A DNA stretch of 53,255 nt from Cellulomonas uda (GTDB lineage Bacteria > Actinomycetota > Actinomycetes > Actinomycetales > Cellulomonadaceae), in NCBI RefSeq assembly GCF_006538705.1, contig NZ_BJLP01000026.1, positions 1-53,255 on the forward strand, in the 5' to 3' direction. The notes beneath the pieces were generated by a model. The model was not told the DNA's origin, searched no databases, and was given only the letters and a program-made list of their open reading frames with translations. Position 1 is the stretch's first letter. Every line of letters begins with the position of its first letter. Position numbers and translations under genes: made by a program. This document shows, in pieces, positions 29,278 through 37,388 of this stretch.

Positions 29278-30648
29278 ATGACGACGCACGCCACGTCCGC
29301 GCTCCTGACAGACCGGTACGAGCTGACCATGCTGCAGGCGGCGCTGCGTGACGGCACGGCACAGCGGCGGTGCGTCTTCGAGGTGTTCACGCGTCGCCTG
29401 CCGCCCGGGCGGCGGTACGGGGTGGTGGCCGGCACGGGCCGCGTGCTCGAGGAGCTCGACCGGTTCCGGTTCGGGACGGCCGAGCTCGACTGGCTCGCGG
29501 ACGAGCGCGTCGTCGACGACGCGACGCTCGAGTTCCTGGCGGGGTACCGGTTCACGGGCTCCGTCGTCGGCTACGCCGAGGGCGAGGTGTTCTTCCCGCA
29601 GTCCCCCGTGCTCGTCGTCGAGGGCACGTTCGCGGAGGCGGTGCTGCTCGAGACGTTCGTGCTCTCCGTCCTGAACTACGACTCCGCGGTGGCGTCCGCG
29701 GCGTCCCGCATGACCAGCGCGGCGCTCGACCGCCCGTGCCTCGAGATGGGCTCGCGGCGCGCGCACGAGTGGGCGGGCGTCGCCGCCGCGCGCGCCGCGG
29801 CGGTCGCCGGGTTCGCGGGGACCTCGAACCTCGAGGCGGGCCGCCGCTACGGCATCCCGACGATCGGCACGGCCGCCCACGCGTTCACGCTGCTGCACGA
29901 CGACGAGGCCGCCGCGTTCGCGTCGCAGGTCGACGCGCTCGGCGCGGGCACCACGCTCCTGGTCGACACGTACGACGTCCGCAGCGGTGTCGCCGCGGCG
30001 CTCGAGGCCGCCGGGCCGGGCCTCGGCGCGGTGCGGCTCGACTCGGGCGACCTGGCCGTCCTCGCGCACGAGGTCCGCGCGCAGCTCGACGCCGCCGGCG
30101 CGCGGTCCGTGCGGATCACCGTGACGTCCGACCTGGACGAGCACGCCATCGCCGCGCTCGCGGTCGCCCCCGTCGACTCCTACGGCGTCGGCACGTCGGT
30201 CGTCACCGGCTCGGGCGCGCCCACGTGCGGGATGGTCTACAAGCTCGTCGCCCGCGAGGACCGGGACGGGGTCATGCAGCCCGTCGCGAAGGCCTCCACC
30301 GCCAAGACCAGCGTCGGTGGTCGCAAGGCCGCGGCACGCCGCACGGTCGACGGGCGGGCCGTCGAGGAGGTCCTCGTCGCGGGGCCCGACGAGCGGGTGC
30401 GGGCCGTCTCCGCGTCGCCCGACACGGCGCTCGCGTCGTTCGCGGACGACCGCGGCCCCGACGTGCTGCGCCCGCTGCACGTGCCGCTCGTCGTGGAGGG
30501 CGAGGTCGACCCCCGCTGGACGGGTCCGCGAGGCGTCACGACCGCCGCCGAGCGGCACCAGGAGTCCCGGGCCGAGCTGCCCCGGGGGGCGCGGCGCCTG
30601 TCCGCCGACGAGGCCGCGGTACCGACGGTCGCGCTCACGCTCGACTGA
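29278..30648 (+). CDS. pncB: nicotinate phosphoribosyltransferase
   Basis: A 456-aa enzyme of NAD salvage joining nicotinate and PRPP. Segments: [92 protein letters not shown] and [23 protein letters not shown] 29278 follows TAGCGT (29266-29271) by 6 nt. Length is typical of actinobacterial PncB. A strong terminator follows. Confidence 0.95.
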   Translation: MTTHATSALLTDRYELTMLQAALRDGTAQRRCVFEVFTRRLPPGRRYGVVAGTGRVLEELDRFRFGTAELDWLADERVVDDATLEFLAGYRFTGSVVGYAEGEVFFPQSPVLVVEGTFAEAVLLETFVLSVLNYDSAVASAASRMTSAALDRPCLEMGSRRAHEWAGVAAARAAAVAGFAGTSNLEAGRRYGIPTIGTAAHAFTLLHDDEAAAFASQVDALGAGTTLLVDTYDVRSGVAAALEAAGPGLGAVRLDSGDLAVLAHEVRAQLDAAGARSVRITVTSDLDEHAIAALAVAPVDSYGVGTSVVTGSGAPTCGMVYKLVAREDRDGVMQPVAKASTAKTSVGGRKAAARRTVDGRAVEEVLVAGPDERVRAVSASPDTALASFADDRGPDVLRPLHVPLVVEGEVDPRWTGPRGVTTAAERHQESRAELPRGARRLSADEAAVPTVALTLD

Positions 30649-30680
30649 CGTCCTGCGCCCCAGGACGCGGGCCCGCCCCA

Positions 30681-30719
30681 CGCACGACGGACATGCACGA
30701 CGGACACGCACGACGGACG
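30681..30719. repeat. three 13-bp tandem repeats
   Basis: Units CGCACGACGGACA, TGCACGACGGACA and CGCACGACGGACG run directly into the pncB terminator stem. Confidence 0.8.
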
Positions 30720-30750
30720 CCGGCCCCCCGTCGCGGGGGCCGGCGTCCGT
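30713..30750. terminator. terminator between pncB and the small membrane gene
   Basis: A 16-bp perfect stem (30713-30728 with 30735-30750, ACGGACGCCGGCCCCC) and 6-nt loop between convergent genes. Confidence 0.85.
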
Positions 30751-30792
30751 CTGTCGTGTCGCGGGCGCGTCAGGCGCCCACCGAGGTCGTCG

Positions 30793-30939
30793 CTACACGC
30801 GACGACGGCCCGCGAGGGCCAGGACGAGGCTCACGACCAGGACGGCGAGACCGATCCAGATGAGGAACTGGCCGACGCCTCCGAAGCCGAGGACCAGCAG
30901 GACGACACCGATGATGACGAGGATGAGCCACGAGGGCAT
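30793..30939 (-). CDS. small hydrophobic membrane peptide (48 aa)
   Basis: ATG 30939 with AAAGGGG 7 nt upstream. The product starts MPSWLILVIIGVVLLVLGFG and has two hydrophobic stretches separated by GGVGQF, ending AGRRRV. It resembles the small hydrophobic (DUF6131-like) proteins of actinobacteria, often stress-induced; the name is a guess. A longer frame exists upstream but its sequence is not protein-like. Confidence 0.7.
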   Translation of the reverse strand: MPSWLILVIIGVVLLVLGFGGVGQFLIWIGLAVLVVSLVLALAGRRRV

Positions 30940-30957
30940 CGCGTACCCCTTTCGTCG

Positions 30958-30978
30958 GCCGGCAGGGGGACTGCCGGC
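30958..30978 (-). promoter_or_regulatory. 5'-UTR hairpin of the 48-aa membrane gene
   Basis: GCCGGCAG/CTGCCGGC arms with a 5-nt loop, ending about 7 nt upstream of the Shine-Dalgarno. It may influence translation. Confidence 0.35.
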
Positions 30979-31132
30979 GGGAGGGAGCGGGGCCGGTCCG
31001 CGGCGCCCGCTCGTACGGTTCCGTGGGATTTCTCCGTGGAGCCTTGCGTTCTTCGAGCACGACAACGTTCCCGCGCCCCGCGGCGATCGGCACGTCGAAC
31101 GCACCACTTGCGAGCGGATCGGCCGCTGCTAT

Positions 31133-31148
31133 GTGGACGCGCGTCCAC
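31133..31148. promoter_or_regulatory. 16-bp perfect palindrome GTGGACGCGCGTCCAC
   Basis: Uninterrupted 8-bp half-sites about 195 bp upstream of the 48-aa gene. Candidate operator; no matching regulator is identified. Confidence 0.35.
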
Positions 31149-31269
31149 GGCGCTGACCTGCAGGTTCTCACGCAACGTCCAGCGCGCAGGCCGTCCATAT
31201 CCTGAGACGGGGGTTGCGCCGGCCCTTCCGGAGGAGAAAGGTCAAGCGATTAGGGCGCCGCTGACCACG

Positions 31270-31315
31270 TGCCGACGAGCTAGCGCTTGCCGACGAGCTA
31301 GCGCTTGCCGACGAA
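31270..31315. repeat. 18-bp tandem duplication across a stop codon
   Basis: TGCCGACGAGCTAGCGCT occurs at 31270 and 31288, with a 10-bp partial third copy. The second copy holds the helicase stop (31298-31300), so the last codons and stop of the gene are duplicated downstream. Confidence 0.85.
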
Positions 31316-33109
31316 CCAGCCGCGCACCATCGCGATGCGCGCCTCGAGCTGCGCCGGGTCCGCGAGAGCGACCTCCGGCCCCCCGCACCGCCGCCGCAGC
31401 TCCGCGTGCACCGACCCGTGCGGCTGCCCGCTGCGCCGCGCCCACCCGCCCACGAGCTGCGCGAGCTCCTTGCGCAGCTCCGCCTGCCGGCGGTGGTCCA
31501 TCGCCTCGAGGTCCGGTGCCGCGGTCCGGACGGACCGCCGGCCCTTGAGCTGGTCGGCCTGGCGCTGTCGCAGCAGCGCGGACACCTGGTCGGCGTCGAG
31601 CAGCCCCGGCAGGCCGAGGAAGTCCAGCTCCTCGTCGGAGCCCACCTCCGCGCCCGTGCCGAACTCGCCGCCGTCGAACAGCACGCGGTCGAACGACGCC
31701 TGCGCCTCGAGCGCCTCGAACGTGCCCTGCAGGCCGTCCGAGCCGACCGCGTCCGGCCCGTTCTGCTCACGGTTCGCCGCGGCGAGCAGCGCGTCCTCGG
31801 GGTTGAAGCCCGCGCCGTCCTCCTCCGCGGTCCTCGGCCGGTCGAGCGCGTGGTCGCGCTCGGCCTCGAGGGTGTTCGCGAGCTCGAGCAGCTGCGGGAC
31901 GGACGGCAGGAACACCGACGCCGTCTCACCCCGCCGGCGCGCCCGGACGAACCGCCCGACGGCCTGCGCGAAGAACAGCGGCGTCGACGTGCTGGTCGCG
32001 TACACGCCCACCGCCAGCCGGGGCACGTCCACGCCCTCGGAGACCATGCGCACCGCCACGAGCCAACGCGAGTCGCCGGCGGAGAACTCGTCGATCTTGT
32101 CGCTCGCGCCGTCGTCGTCGGACAGCACGACCGTGGGCGAGGTGCCCGTGATCCGCGCGATGTGGCCCGCGTACGCGCGCGCGTCGGTCTGGTCGGTCGC
32201 GATGATCATCGCGCCCGCGTCCGGCACGCTGCGCCGCACCTCCGTGAGCCGGCGGTCGGCGGCCTGGATGACGGCCGGGATCCACTCGCCGCCCGGGTCC
32301 AGCGCCGTGCGCCACGCCTGCGCGGTCATGTCCTTGGTCATGGCCTCGCCGAGCCGGGCGCTGACCTCGTCGCCCGTCTTCGTGCGCCAGCGCATGGCGC
32401 CCGAGTAGGACAGGAAGATCACCGGGCGCACCACGTGGTCGCGCAGCGCGTCGCCGTAGCCGTAGGAGTAGTCCGCGACCGAGCGGCGGATGCCGTGCGC
32501 GTCACGCTCGTACGTGACGAACGGGATCGCGGCGGTGTCCGAGCGGAACGGCGTGCCCGTCAGCGCCAGGCGCCGCTCGGCGCCATCGAACGCCTCGCGC
32601 ACGCCGTCGCCCCAGGACAGCGCGTCCCCGCCGTGGTGCACCTCGTCGAGGATCACGAGCGTGCGCGCCGCAGTGGTGCGGGCCGCGTGCAGCGCCGGCT
32701 TGTTCGCGACCTGGGCGTACGTCACCGCCACGCCGTCGAACCCGTGCCCGTGCCGCCCCTGCGCGTTCGAGAAGCTCGGGTCGAGCCGGATCCCGACGCG
32801 CGCGGCCGCGTCCGCCCACTGCCGCTTGAGATGGTCGGTGGGCGCCACGACCGTGACGCGGCGCACCACGCGCCGCTCGAGCAGCTCGGTCGCGATGCGC
32901 AGCGCGAACGTCGTCTTGCCCGCGCCGGGCGTCGCGACCGCGAGGAAGTCCCGCGGCTCCCGTGCCCGGTAGAGCTCGAGCGCCTCGGCCTGCCAGGCCC
33001 GCAGCTTGCCCGCCGTCCCCCAGGGCGCACGCGACGGGAAGGCCGGCGGCAGGTGCGATGCCGCCGACGTCGACGCGTGCGTGGTGGACGGTTCGAAGGC
33101 GGCGCTCAA
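31298..33109 (-). CDS. SF2 DEAD/DEAH-box helicase
   Basis: A 603-aa SF2 helicase. Motifs: RAWQAEAL (Q-like), LAVATPGAGKTTFAL (I), VVAPTDHLKRQW (Ia), LVILDEVHHGG (II), LALTGTPFRSDT (III), LVAVRMVSEGVDVPRLAVGV (V) and FFAQAVGRFVRAR (VI). The C-terminal third is unique (residues about 430-600). Target nucleic acid is unknown. It begins with a rare TTG at 33109 overlapping the stop of DUF3039 (TTGA), so it depends on translational coupling. The DUF3039-helicase pair is conserved in actinobacteria, as I recall. Confidence 0.87.
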   Translation of the reverse strand: MSAAFEPSTTHASTSAASHLPPAFPSRAPWGTAGKLRAWQAEALELYRAREPRDFLAVATPGAGKTTFALRIATELLERRVVRRVTVVAPTDHLKRQWADAAARVGIRLDPSFSNAQGRHGHGFDGVAVTYAQVANKPALHAARTTAARTLVILDEVHHGGDALSWGDGVREAFDGAERRLALTGTPFRSDTAAIPFVTYERDAHGIRRSVADYSYGYGDALRDHVVRPVIFLSYSGAMRWRTKTGDEVSARLGEAMTKDMTAQAWRTALDPGGEWIPAVIQAADRRLTEVRRSVPDAGAMIIATDQTDARAYAGHIARITGTSPTVVLSDDDGASDKIDEFSAGDSRWLVAVRMVSEGVDVPRLAVGVYATSTSTPLFFAQAVGRFVRARRRGETASVFLPSVPQLLELANTLEAERDHALDRPRTAEEDGAGFNPEDALLAAANREQNGPDAVGSDGLQGTFEALEAQASFDRVLFDGGEFGTGAEVGSDEELDFLGLPGLLDADQVSALLRQRQADQLKGRRSVRTAAPDLEAMDHRRQAELRKELAQLVGGWARRSGQPHGSVHAELRRRCGGPEVALADPAQLEARIAMVRGWFVGKR

Positions 33110-33480
33110 CGCCCGCCGCGCCCGAAGCCCCAGCGGCGCCCGCCGCCCGAGCCTCCGGAGCCGCCGTCACCGCCGGACTGCCCGTCGCCGTCCTGCGGCG
33201 GCCGCAGACCCTCGTAGATCTGCTTGCACGTGGGGCACACGGGGAACTTGTTCGGGTCCCGGCCCGGGACCCACACCTTGCCGCACAGCGCGACGACCGG
33301 CTTCCCGGTCACCGCGGACTCCGTGATCTTCTCCTTGCGCACGTAGTGCGCGAACCGCTCGTGGTCGCCCGGCTCGACCTGCTCGGTCGACTCCGTGCGC
33401 TCGAGGACGCTGGTCCCCGTCGCCTGGTCCGGGCCGAACGGGTCGTCGGGGCCGGCGGGCGGGAACTGCGGTTCACTCAT
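33106..33480 (-). CDS. DUF3039 zinc-binding-like protein
   Basis: A 124-aa protein with DHERFAHYVRKEKITESAV, VVALCGKVWVPGRDPNKFPV and CPTCKQIYEG; the Cys residues of ALCGK and CPTC plus a His form a likely zinc site. The C-terminus is a Gly/Arg-rich tail (GGRRWGFGRGGR) that may bind nucleic acid. ATG 33480 follows TAGACT (33493-33488) by 7 nt. Coupled to the helicase, it may be its partner; this is inference. Confidence 0.85.
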   Translation of the reverse strand: MSEPQFPPAGPDDPFGPDQATGTSVLERTESTEQVEPGDHERFAHYVRKEKITESAVTGKPVVALCGKVWVPGRDPNKFPVCPTCKQIYEGLRPPQDGDGQSGGDGGSGGSGGGRRWGFGRGGR

Positions 33481-33554
33481 GTCGGGCAGTCTACGTCGCA
33501 CGGCCGACACCCCACGGGGGTCGGTCTCGCGCAGCGGGACGCGCCCGGCCGACG

Positions 33555-34337
33555 TCAGAGCGTCTGCCACGCGGGCTTGGCCGCGTACGTCTCGCGGTAG
33601 TAGTCGGCCAGCTGCAGACGGCTCGCCGCCGCGTCGTCCACGAGCACCGTGACGTGCGGGTGGTGCTGCAGCACGGTGGCCGGCCACAGCGCGGACACCG
33701 GCCCCTCGACGAGCTGGTGGACCGCCTCGGCCTTGCTACGGCCCTGCGCGAGCAGCACCAGGTGGCGCGCCGCCATGATCGTCGCGAGCCCCTGGGTGAG
33801 GCAGTGCGTGGGCACCGCCGTCACGTCGTCGTCGAAGAACCGCGCGTTGTCCTCACGCGTCTGGCGCGTGAGCGTCTTGATGCGTGTGCGCGACGCGAGC
33901 GACGAGCCCGGCTCGTTGAACGCGACGTGCCCGTCCGTCCCGATGCCCAGCAGCTGCAGGTCCACCCCGCCGGCGTCCGCGATCGCGCGCTCGTAGCCGG
34001 CGCACGCGGCCGCGAGGTCCTGCGCCAGCCCGTCCGGCCCCAGGACGGCGCCCGGTGCGAGGTCGACCCGCGAGGCGATCTCGGCCTCGATGACGTTGCG
34101 GTACCGCTGCGGGTGGTCCGCCGGGAGCCCGACGTACTCGTCGAGCATGAACGCGCGCACGCGCGCGAACGACAGCCCGTCCTCGCGGTGGCGGCGCGCG
34201 AGCTCGTCGTACACCGCGAGCGGGCTGGACCCCGTCGCGAGCCCCAGCACCGCGGTGGGACGGGCACGAACGAGCCGCTCGACCGCGTCCGCCGCGAGCC
34301 GCGCGAGCGCGGGCGCGGGTGCGATCACGACCTCCAT
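33555..34337 (-). CDS. nagB: glucosamine-6-phosphate deaminase
   Basis: A 260-aa enzyme converting glucosamine-6-P to fructose-6-P and ammonia. Motifs: LGLATGSSPLAVYDEL, FMLDEYVGLPADHPQRY (catalytic Asp), LLGIGTDGHVAFNEPGSSL (Asp, His, Glu). ATG 34337 shares one base with the stop of the ROK kinase (TGATG); a TTG one codon upstream is not needed. It is the last gene of the sugar operon and feeds glycolysis, next to pgi 6 kb away. Confidence 0.96.
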   Translation of the reverse strand: MEVVIAPAPALARLAADAVERLVRARPTAVLGLATGSSPLAVYDELARRHREDGLSFARVRAFMLDEYVGLPADHPQRYRNVIEAEIASRVDLAPGAVLGPDGLAQDLAAACAGYERAIADAGGVDLQLLGIGTDGHVAFNEPGSSLASRTRIKTLTRQTREDNARFFDDDVTAVPTHCLTQGLATIMAARHLVLLAQGRSKAEAVHQLVEGPVSALWPATVLQHHPHVTVLVDDAAASRLQLADYYRETYAAKPAWQTL

Positions 34338-35377
34338 CAACGACCTCCTCGGGCGACGAGCGCCGCCCCGACGGCGCCCACGGGCAGTCCCGCGGGCGCG
34401 AGCTGGACCCGGCCGGGCAGGTCGGCCGCCGCCAGGAACGGCGACGACGCGGCCTGCCGCTCGAGCTCGACGACGAGCGCGTGCAGCAGCGGCTCACCGA
34501 GCTGCGCGACCCCGCCGCCGATGACCACCCGGCCGACGTCGCACGTGAGCACGAGCACGCGGACCGCGCCGGCGACCGCGGCGACGAACTCGTCGCGCAC
34601 CCGCACGGCCAGCGGCTCCCCCGCCGCCGCGGCCTCGAAGACCTCCACGGGCGCGGGCCGGCCCGAGCGTGCGGGTCCCCACGCGGCGTCGAGCGCCGAG
34701 CCGGACGCGTACCGCTCGAGGCAGCCCGACTGGCCGCACTTGCACGGCAGCCCGTCGGGCACGTAGCGCAGGTGGCCGATCTCGCCCGCGGCGCGGTGCG
34801 GGCCGCGGCGCAGCCGGCCGTCGAGCATGATGCCCGCCGCGAGCCCGGTCCCGAGGGCGATGAACGCGAGGTCGTCGACCGTCTCGCCCGACCGCTCGCG
34901 CAGCACGTGCGCGGCGCCCAGGACGGCCGCGTTGAGGTCGTTCTCGAGGACGACACGCGGGGTGCGCGCCGCGTCGCGGCCGTCCGCGAGCGCGGCGGCG
35001 ACGAGGGCGGCGAGCGGCGCGGGCCGGTCGATCCCGAGGTTCACCGCGTTCGCGACCGTGCCCTCGCCGGGGTCCACCACGCCGGGCACGCCCACGCCGA
35101 CGCCCGTGAGGTCCTCGAGCGCCACGCCCGCACGCGCCGCGGCGCGCCGGACGGCCCCCGCGGCGTGCTGCGCGACCGCGGTGGCGCCGCTCGGCGTCGG
35201 CGAGACGTCGCGCTCGCCCACGCGACCCTCGTCGTCCAGCACGACCGCGACCGTGGTCGTCCCGCCGACGTCGACGCCCACGGACGGGCCCGCGCCGACG
35301 CCGGGGCGTGGTGCGGGAGGGGCGAGCGCGTGGCCCGTCGCCGGGCTCGGGGGCCCGGTCGTCGTGAGGTCCGTCAT
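34337..35377 (-). CDS. ROK-family sugar kinase (amino-sugar kinase candidate)
   Basis: A 346-aa ROK kinase. SVGVDVGGTTTVAVVLDDEG is the phosphate-binding ATP motif, FIALGTGLAAGIMLDG the adenosine loop, and HRAAGEIGHLRYVPDGLPCK with CGQSGCLERYASG the zinc motif (H-C-C-C). No HTH is present, so it is a kinase, not a repressor. Coupling to nagB suggests glucosamine or GlcNAc as substrate; without nagA in the operon, glucosamine kinase is attractive. Ends overlap nagB; starts 4 bp after the permease stop. Confidence 0.9.
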   Translation of the reverse strand: MTDLTTTGPPSPATGHALAPPAPRPGVGAGPSVGVDVGGTTTVAVVLDDEGRVGERDVSPTPSGATAVAQHAAGAVRRAAARAGVALEDLTGVGVGVPGVVDPGEGTVANAVNLGIDRPAPLAALVAAALADGRDAARTPRVVLENDLNAAVLGAAHVLRERSGETVDDLAFIALGTGLAAGIMLDGRLRRGPHRAAGEIGHLRYVPDGLPCKCGQSGCLERYASGSALDAAWGPARSGRPAPVEVFEAAAAGEPLAVRVRDEFVAAVAGAVRVLVLTCDVGRVVIGGGVAQLGEPLLHALVVELERQAASSPFLAAADLPGRVQLAPAGLPVGAVGAALVARGGR

Positions 35378-35380
35378 CGC

Positions 35381-36304
35381 TCAGCCCTTGACCGCGCCGG
35401 AGACCAGGCCGGACGTCATCCGGCCCTGCACGACCAGGAAGAACACGATCACGGGGATCGCGATGAGCGTCGAGGCGGCCATCACCTGGCCCCAGTCGAC
35501 GCCGCGGTTCGCGGACGCCGACAGGAACTCGCGCAGCCACAGCGGCAGCGTCTGGCTGGACTGCGACGGCAGCGCGACGAGCGCGATCGTGAACTCGTTC
35601 CACGCCTGCAGGAACGCGTACACGCCCGACGCGACGAGGCCCGGTGCGAGCAGCGGGAAGGTGATGCGCAGGAACGCCTGCGTGCGGGACAGGCCGTCGA
35701 CCATCGCGGCCTCCTCGAGCTCGGCGGGCACGCCCGCGACGAACCCGCGCAGCATCCAGATGGTGAACGGGATGACCGCCGCGGTGTAGAGCACGGTGAC
35801 GCCGATGACGGAGTCGAGCAGGTGCACGCCCGAGAGCATCTTGTACTGCGCGATGAACAGCCCCTCGGCGGGCAGCATCTGGATGAACAGCACCGCGAGC
35901 ACGAACGACCGGCGCCCGCGGAACCGCCACCGGCTGATGGCGAGCGCACCGAAGAACGCGAACACCAGGACCGCCAGGACGGTGAGCGAGGTGACCGCGA
36001 GGCTCAAGCGCAGCGCGCTCGTGAACCCGCCACCCTCGAGCACGCGGGAGAAGTTGACCCCGGTCGCGTGCAACGGCAGGAACTCGGGCGTCGACGAGCG
36101 CAGGTACGCGGCGGGCGTGAACGCCGAGAGCACCATCCAGTACACGGGGAACACCCAGACGAGCGCGCACACCAGGCCGACCGCCCCGAGCGCGATGCCG
36201 CGCACGCGACGGCGGGTGCGGCCGGGCGCGTGCTGCGGGCGGGCCGCGTCGGACCGGGTGACGGTCGCGGGACGCGACGGCTGCGCGGGCGCGATGGCGC
36301 TCAT
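35381..36304 (-). CDS. ABC sugar permease 2 (MalG-like)
   Basis: A 307-aa inner-membrane permease with six predicted helices, first around ALGAVGLVCALVWVFPVYWM. The EAA loop reads ELEEAAMVDGLSRTQAFLRI, contacting the ATPase. CUT1 family. It starts ATG 36304, overlapping permease 1 (ATGA). No ATPase gene is in the operon, so a shared multi-sugar ATPase (MsiK-like) encoded elsewhere probably energises it. Confidence 0.92.
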   Translation of the reverse strand: MSAIAPAQPSRPATVTRSDAARPQHAPGRTRRRVRGIALGAVGLVCALVWVFPVYWMVLSAFTPAAYLRSSTPEFLPLHATGVNFSRVLEGGGFTSALRLSLAVTSLTVLAVLVFAFFGALAISRWRFRGRRSFVLAVLFIQMLPAEGLFIAQYKMLSGVHLLDSVIGVTVLYTAAVIPFTIWMLRGFVAGVPAELEEAAMVDGLSRTQAFLRITFPLLAPGLVASGVYAFLQAWNEFTIALVALPSQSSQTLPLWLREFLSASANRGVDWGQVMAASTLIAIPVIVFFLVVQGRMTSGLVSGAVKG

Positions 36305-37281
36305 GCGTCCTCCTTCAGGAGACTGCGGACGTACGGCCAGCTCAGCGCGACGGTGAGGAGCAGGACGAAGATCGAGACCGCGGCCGCGCCGCCGAAGTCC
36401 TGCCGGCTCATGCCGAGCTCGTAGATGAAGTTGCCGAGCAGGTTGGTCTCGGAGACGGGGGCGCCGGCGTCCTGCAGCAGGCGGATCTGCGCGAACACCC
36501 GCAGGTCCCAGATGACCTGCAGCAGCAGGACGATCGAGAGCACGGGCTTCACCATCGGCAGCAGGATGTGCCACAGCTGCTGACGTCCCGACGCCCCGTC
36601 GATGCGCGCGGCCTCGAGGACCTCCTCGGGCACCGCGGTCAGGCCCGCGTAGATCGACAGCGCCACGAACGGGACCGACATCCAGACGATGACGAGAGTC
36701 GCGACGAGGAAGAACGTGAACGGCTGAGACAGCCACGAGAAGTCGCGGAACCCGTCCAGGCCCAGCTGCACGAGCAGCCAGTTGACGACGCCCGTGCGGT
36801 AGTCGAACAGCCACTTGAACACGGTCACGCCGGCGACCATGGGCATGGCCCACGCGAGGAGCAGGCAGACCTGGAGCGTGAGGCGCACGGCGGTGTGCAC
36901 GGCGCGCATGAGCAGGGCGAACGCCAACCCGATCGCGACCGTGAGCAGCGCGTTGACGAGGCAGAACACGATCGAGCGCGTGACGACCGCCCACAGGCTG
37001 TCGTCGGTGAAGACGCGCGCGAAGTTGTCGAGCCCGACGAACTGCGGCGGCTGGCCGAACTGCTGCTCGAGCCCGTACCTCTGCAGCGACATGACGACCT
37101 GCCGGCCGACGGGGTACGCGAGGCCTGCGAGCAGCGCGACGACCGCGGGGACGAGCAGGAGGTAGGGGGCGGCGGGTGCGCGGCGCCGGCGCACGCGGGG
37201 TGCGGTCGCCGGGCGGGCCGCCGGTGGGGTGGGGGCGCCGTCGGTGTGCGCGGGCACGCCGAGGGCGGCGTCGTGGGACAT
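36301..37281 (-). CDS. ABC sugar permease 1 (MalF-like)
   Basis: A 326-aa CUT1 permease with a basic, Pro-rich N-terminus followed by PYLLLVPAVVALLAGLAYPV and about five further helices. EAA loop: VLEAARIDGASGRQQLWHIL. ATG 37281 has AGGAG with a 5-nt spacer. A stem-loop separates it from the binding-protein gene upstream. Confidence 0.92.
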   Translation of the reverse strand: MSHDAALGVPAHTDGAPTPPAARPATAPRVRRRRAPAAPYLLLVPAVVALLAGLAYPVGRQVVMSLQRYGLEQQFGQPPQFVGLDNFARVFTDDSLWAVVTRSIVFCLVNALLTVAIGLAFALLMRAVHTAVRLTLQVCLLLAWAMPMVAGVTVFKWLFDYRTGVVNWLLVQLGLDGFRDFSWLSQPFTFFLVATLVIVWMSVPFVALSIYAGLTAVPEEVLEAARIDGASGRQQLWHILLPMVKPVLSIVLLLQVIWDLRVFAQIRLLQDAGAPVSETNLLGNFIYELGMSRQDFGGAAAVSIFVLLLTVALSWPYVRSLLKEDA

Positions 37282-37328
37282 GGGGTCTCCTGGGGTCCGT
37301 GGCCGTGCGCGGAGCGCCACGGCCCGGG

Positions 37329-37369
37329 GGCCGTCCGCGGGGGTGCAGGGGGCTCCCCCGCGGACGGCC
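37329..37369 (-). terminator. intra-operon stem-loop after the binding-protein gene
   Basis: GGCCGTCCGCGGGGG pairs perfectly with CCCCCGCGGACGGCC over an 11-nt loop, between the binding-protein stop and permease 1. Such stems often let the binding protein be made in excess over permeases by partial termination or mRNA protection. Confidence 0.7.
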
Positions 37370-37388
37370 GGTTCTCGGGCGCGGCGGG

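Larger units (their letters stand above)
30940..31297. other. 358-bp intergenic region
   Basis: No gene is seen. It contains a 5'-UTR hairpin just upstream of the 48-aa gene (30958-30978), a perfect 16-bp palindrome (31133-31148) and, at its right end, a duplicated 18-bp unit next to the helicase stop. The stretch between about 31020 and 31210 is less GC-rich than the genes and is probably the promoter region of the 48-aa gene. Confidence 0.55.
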
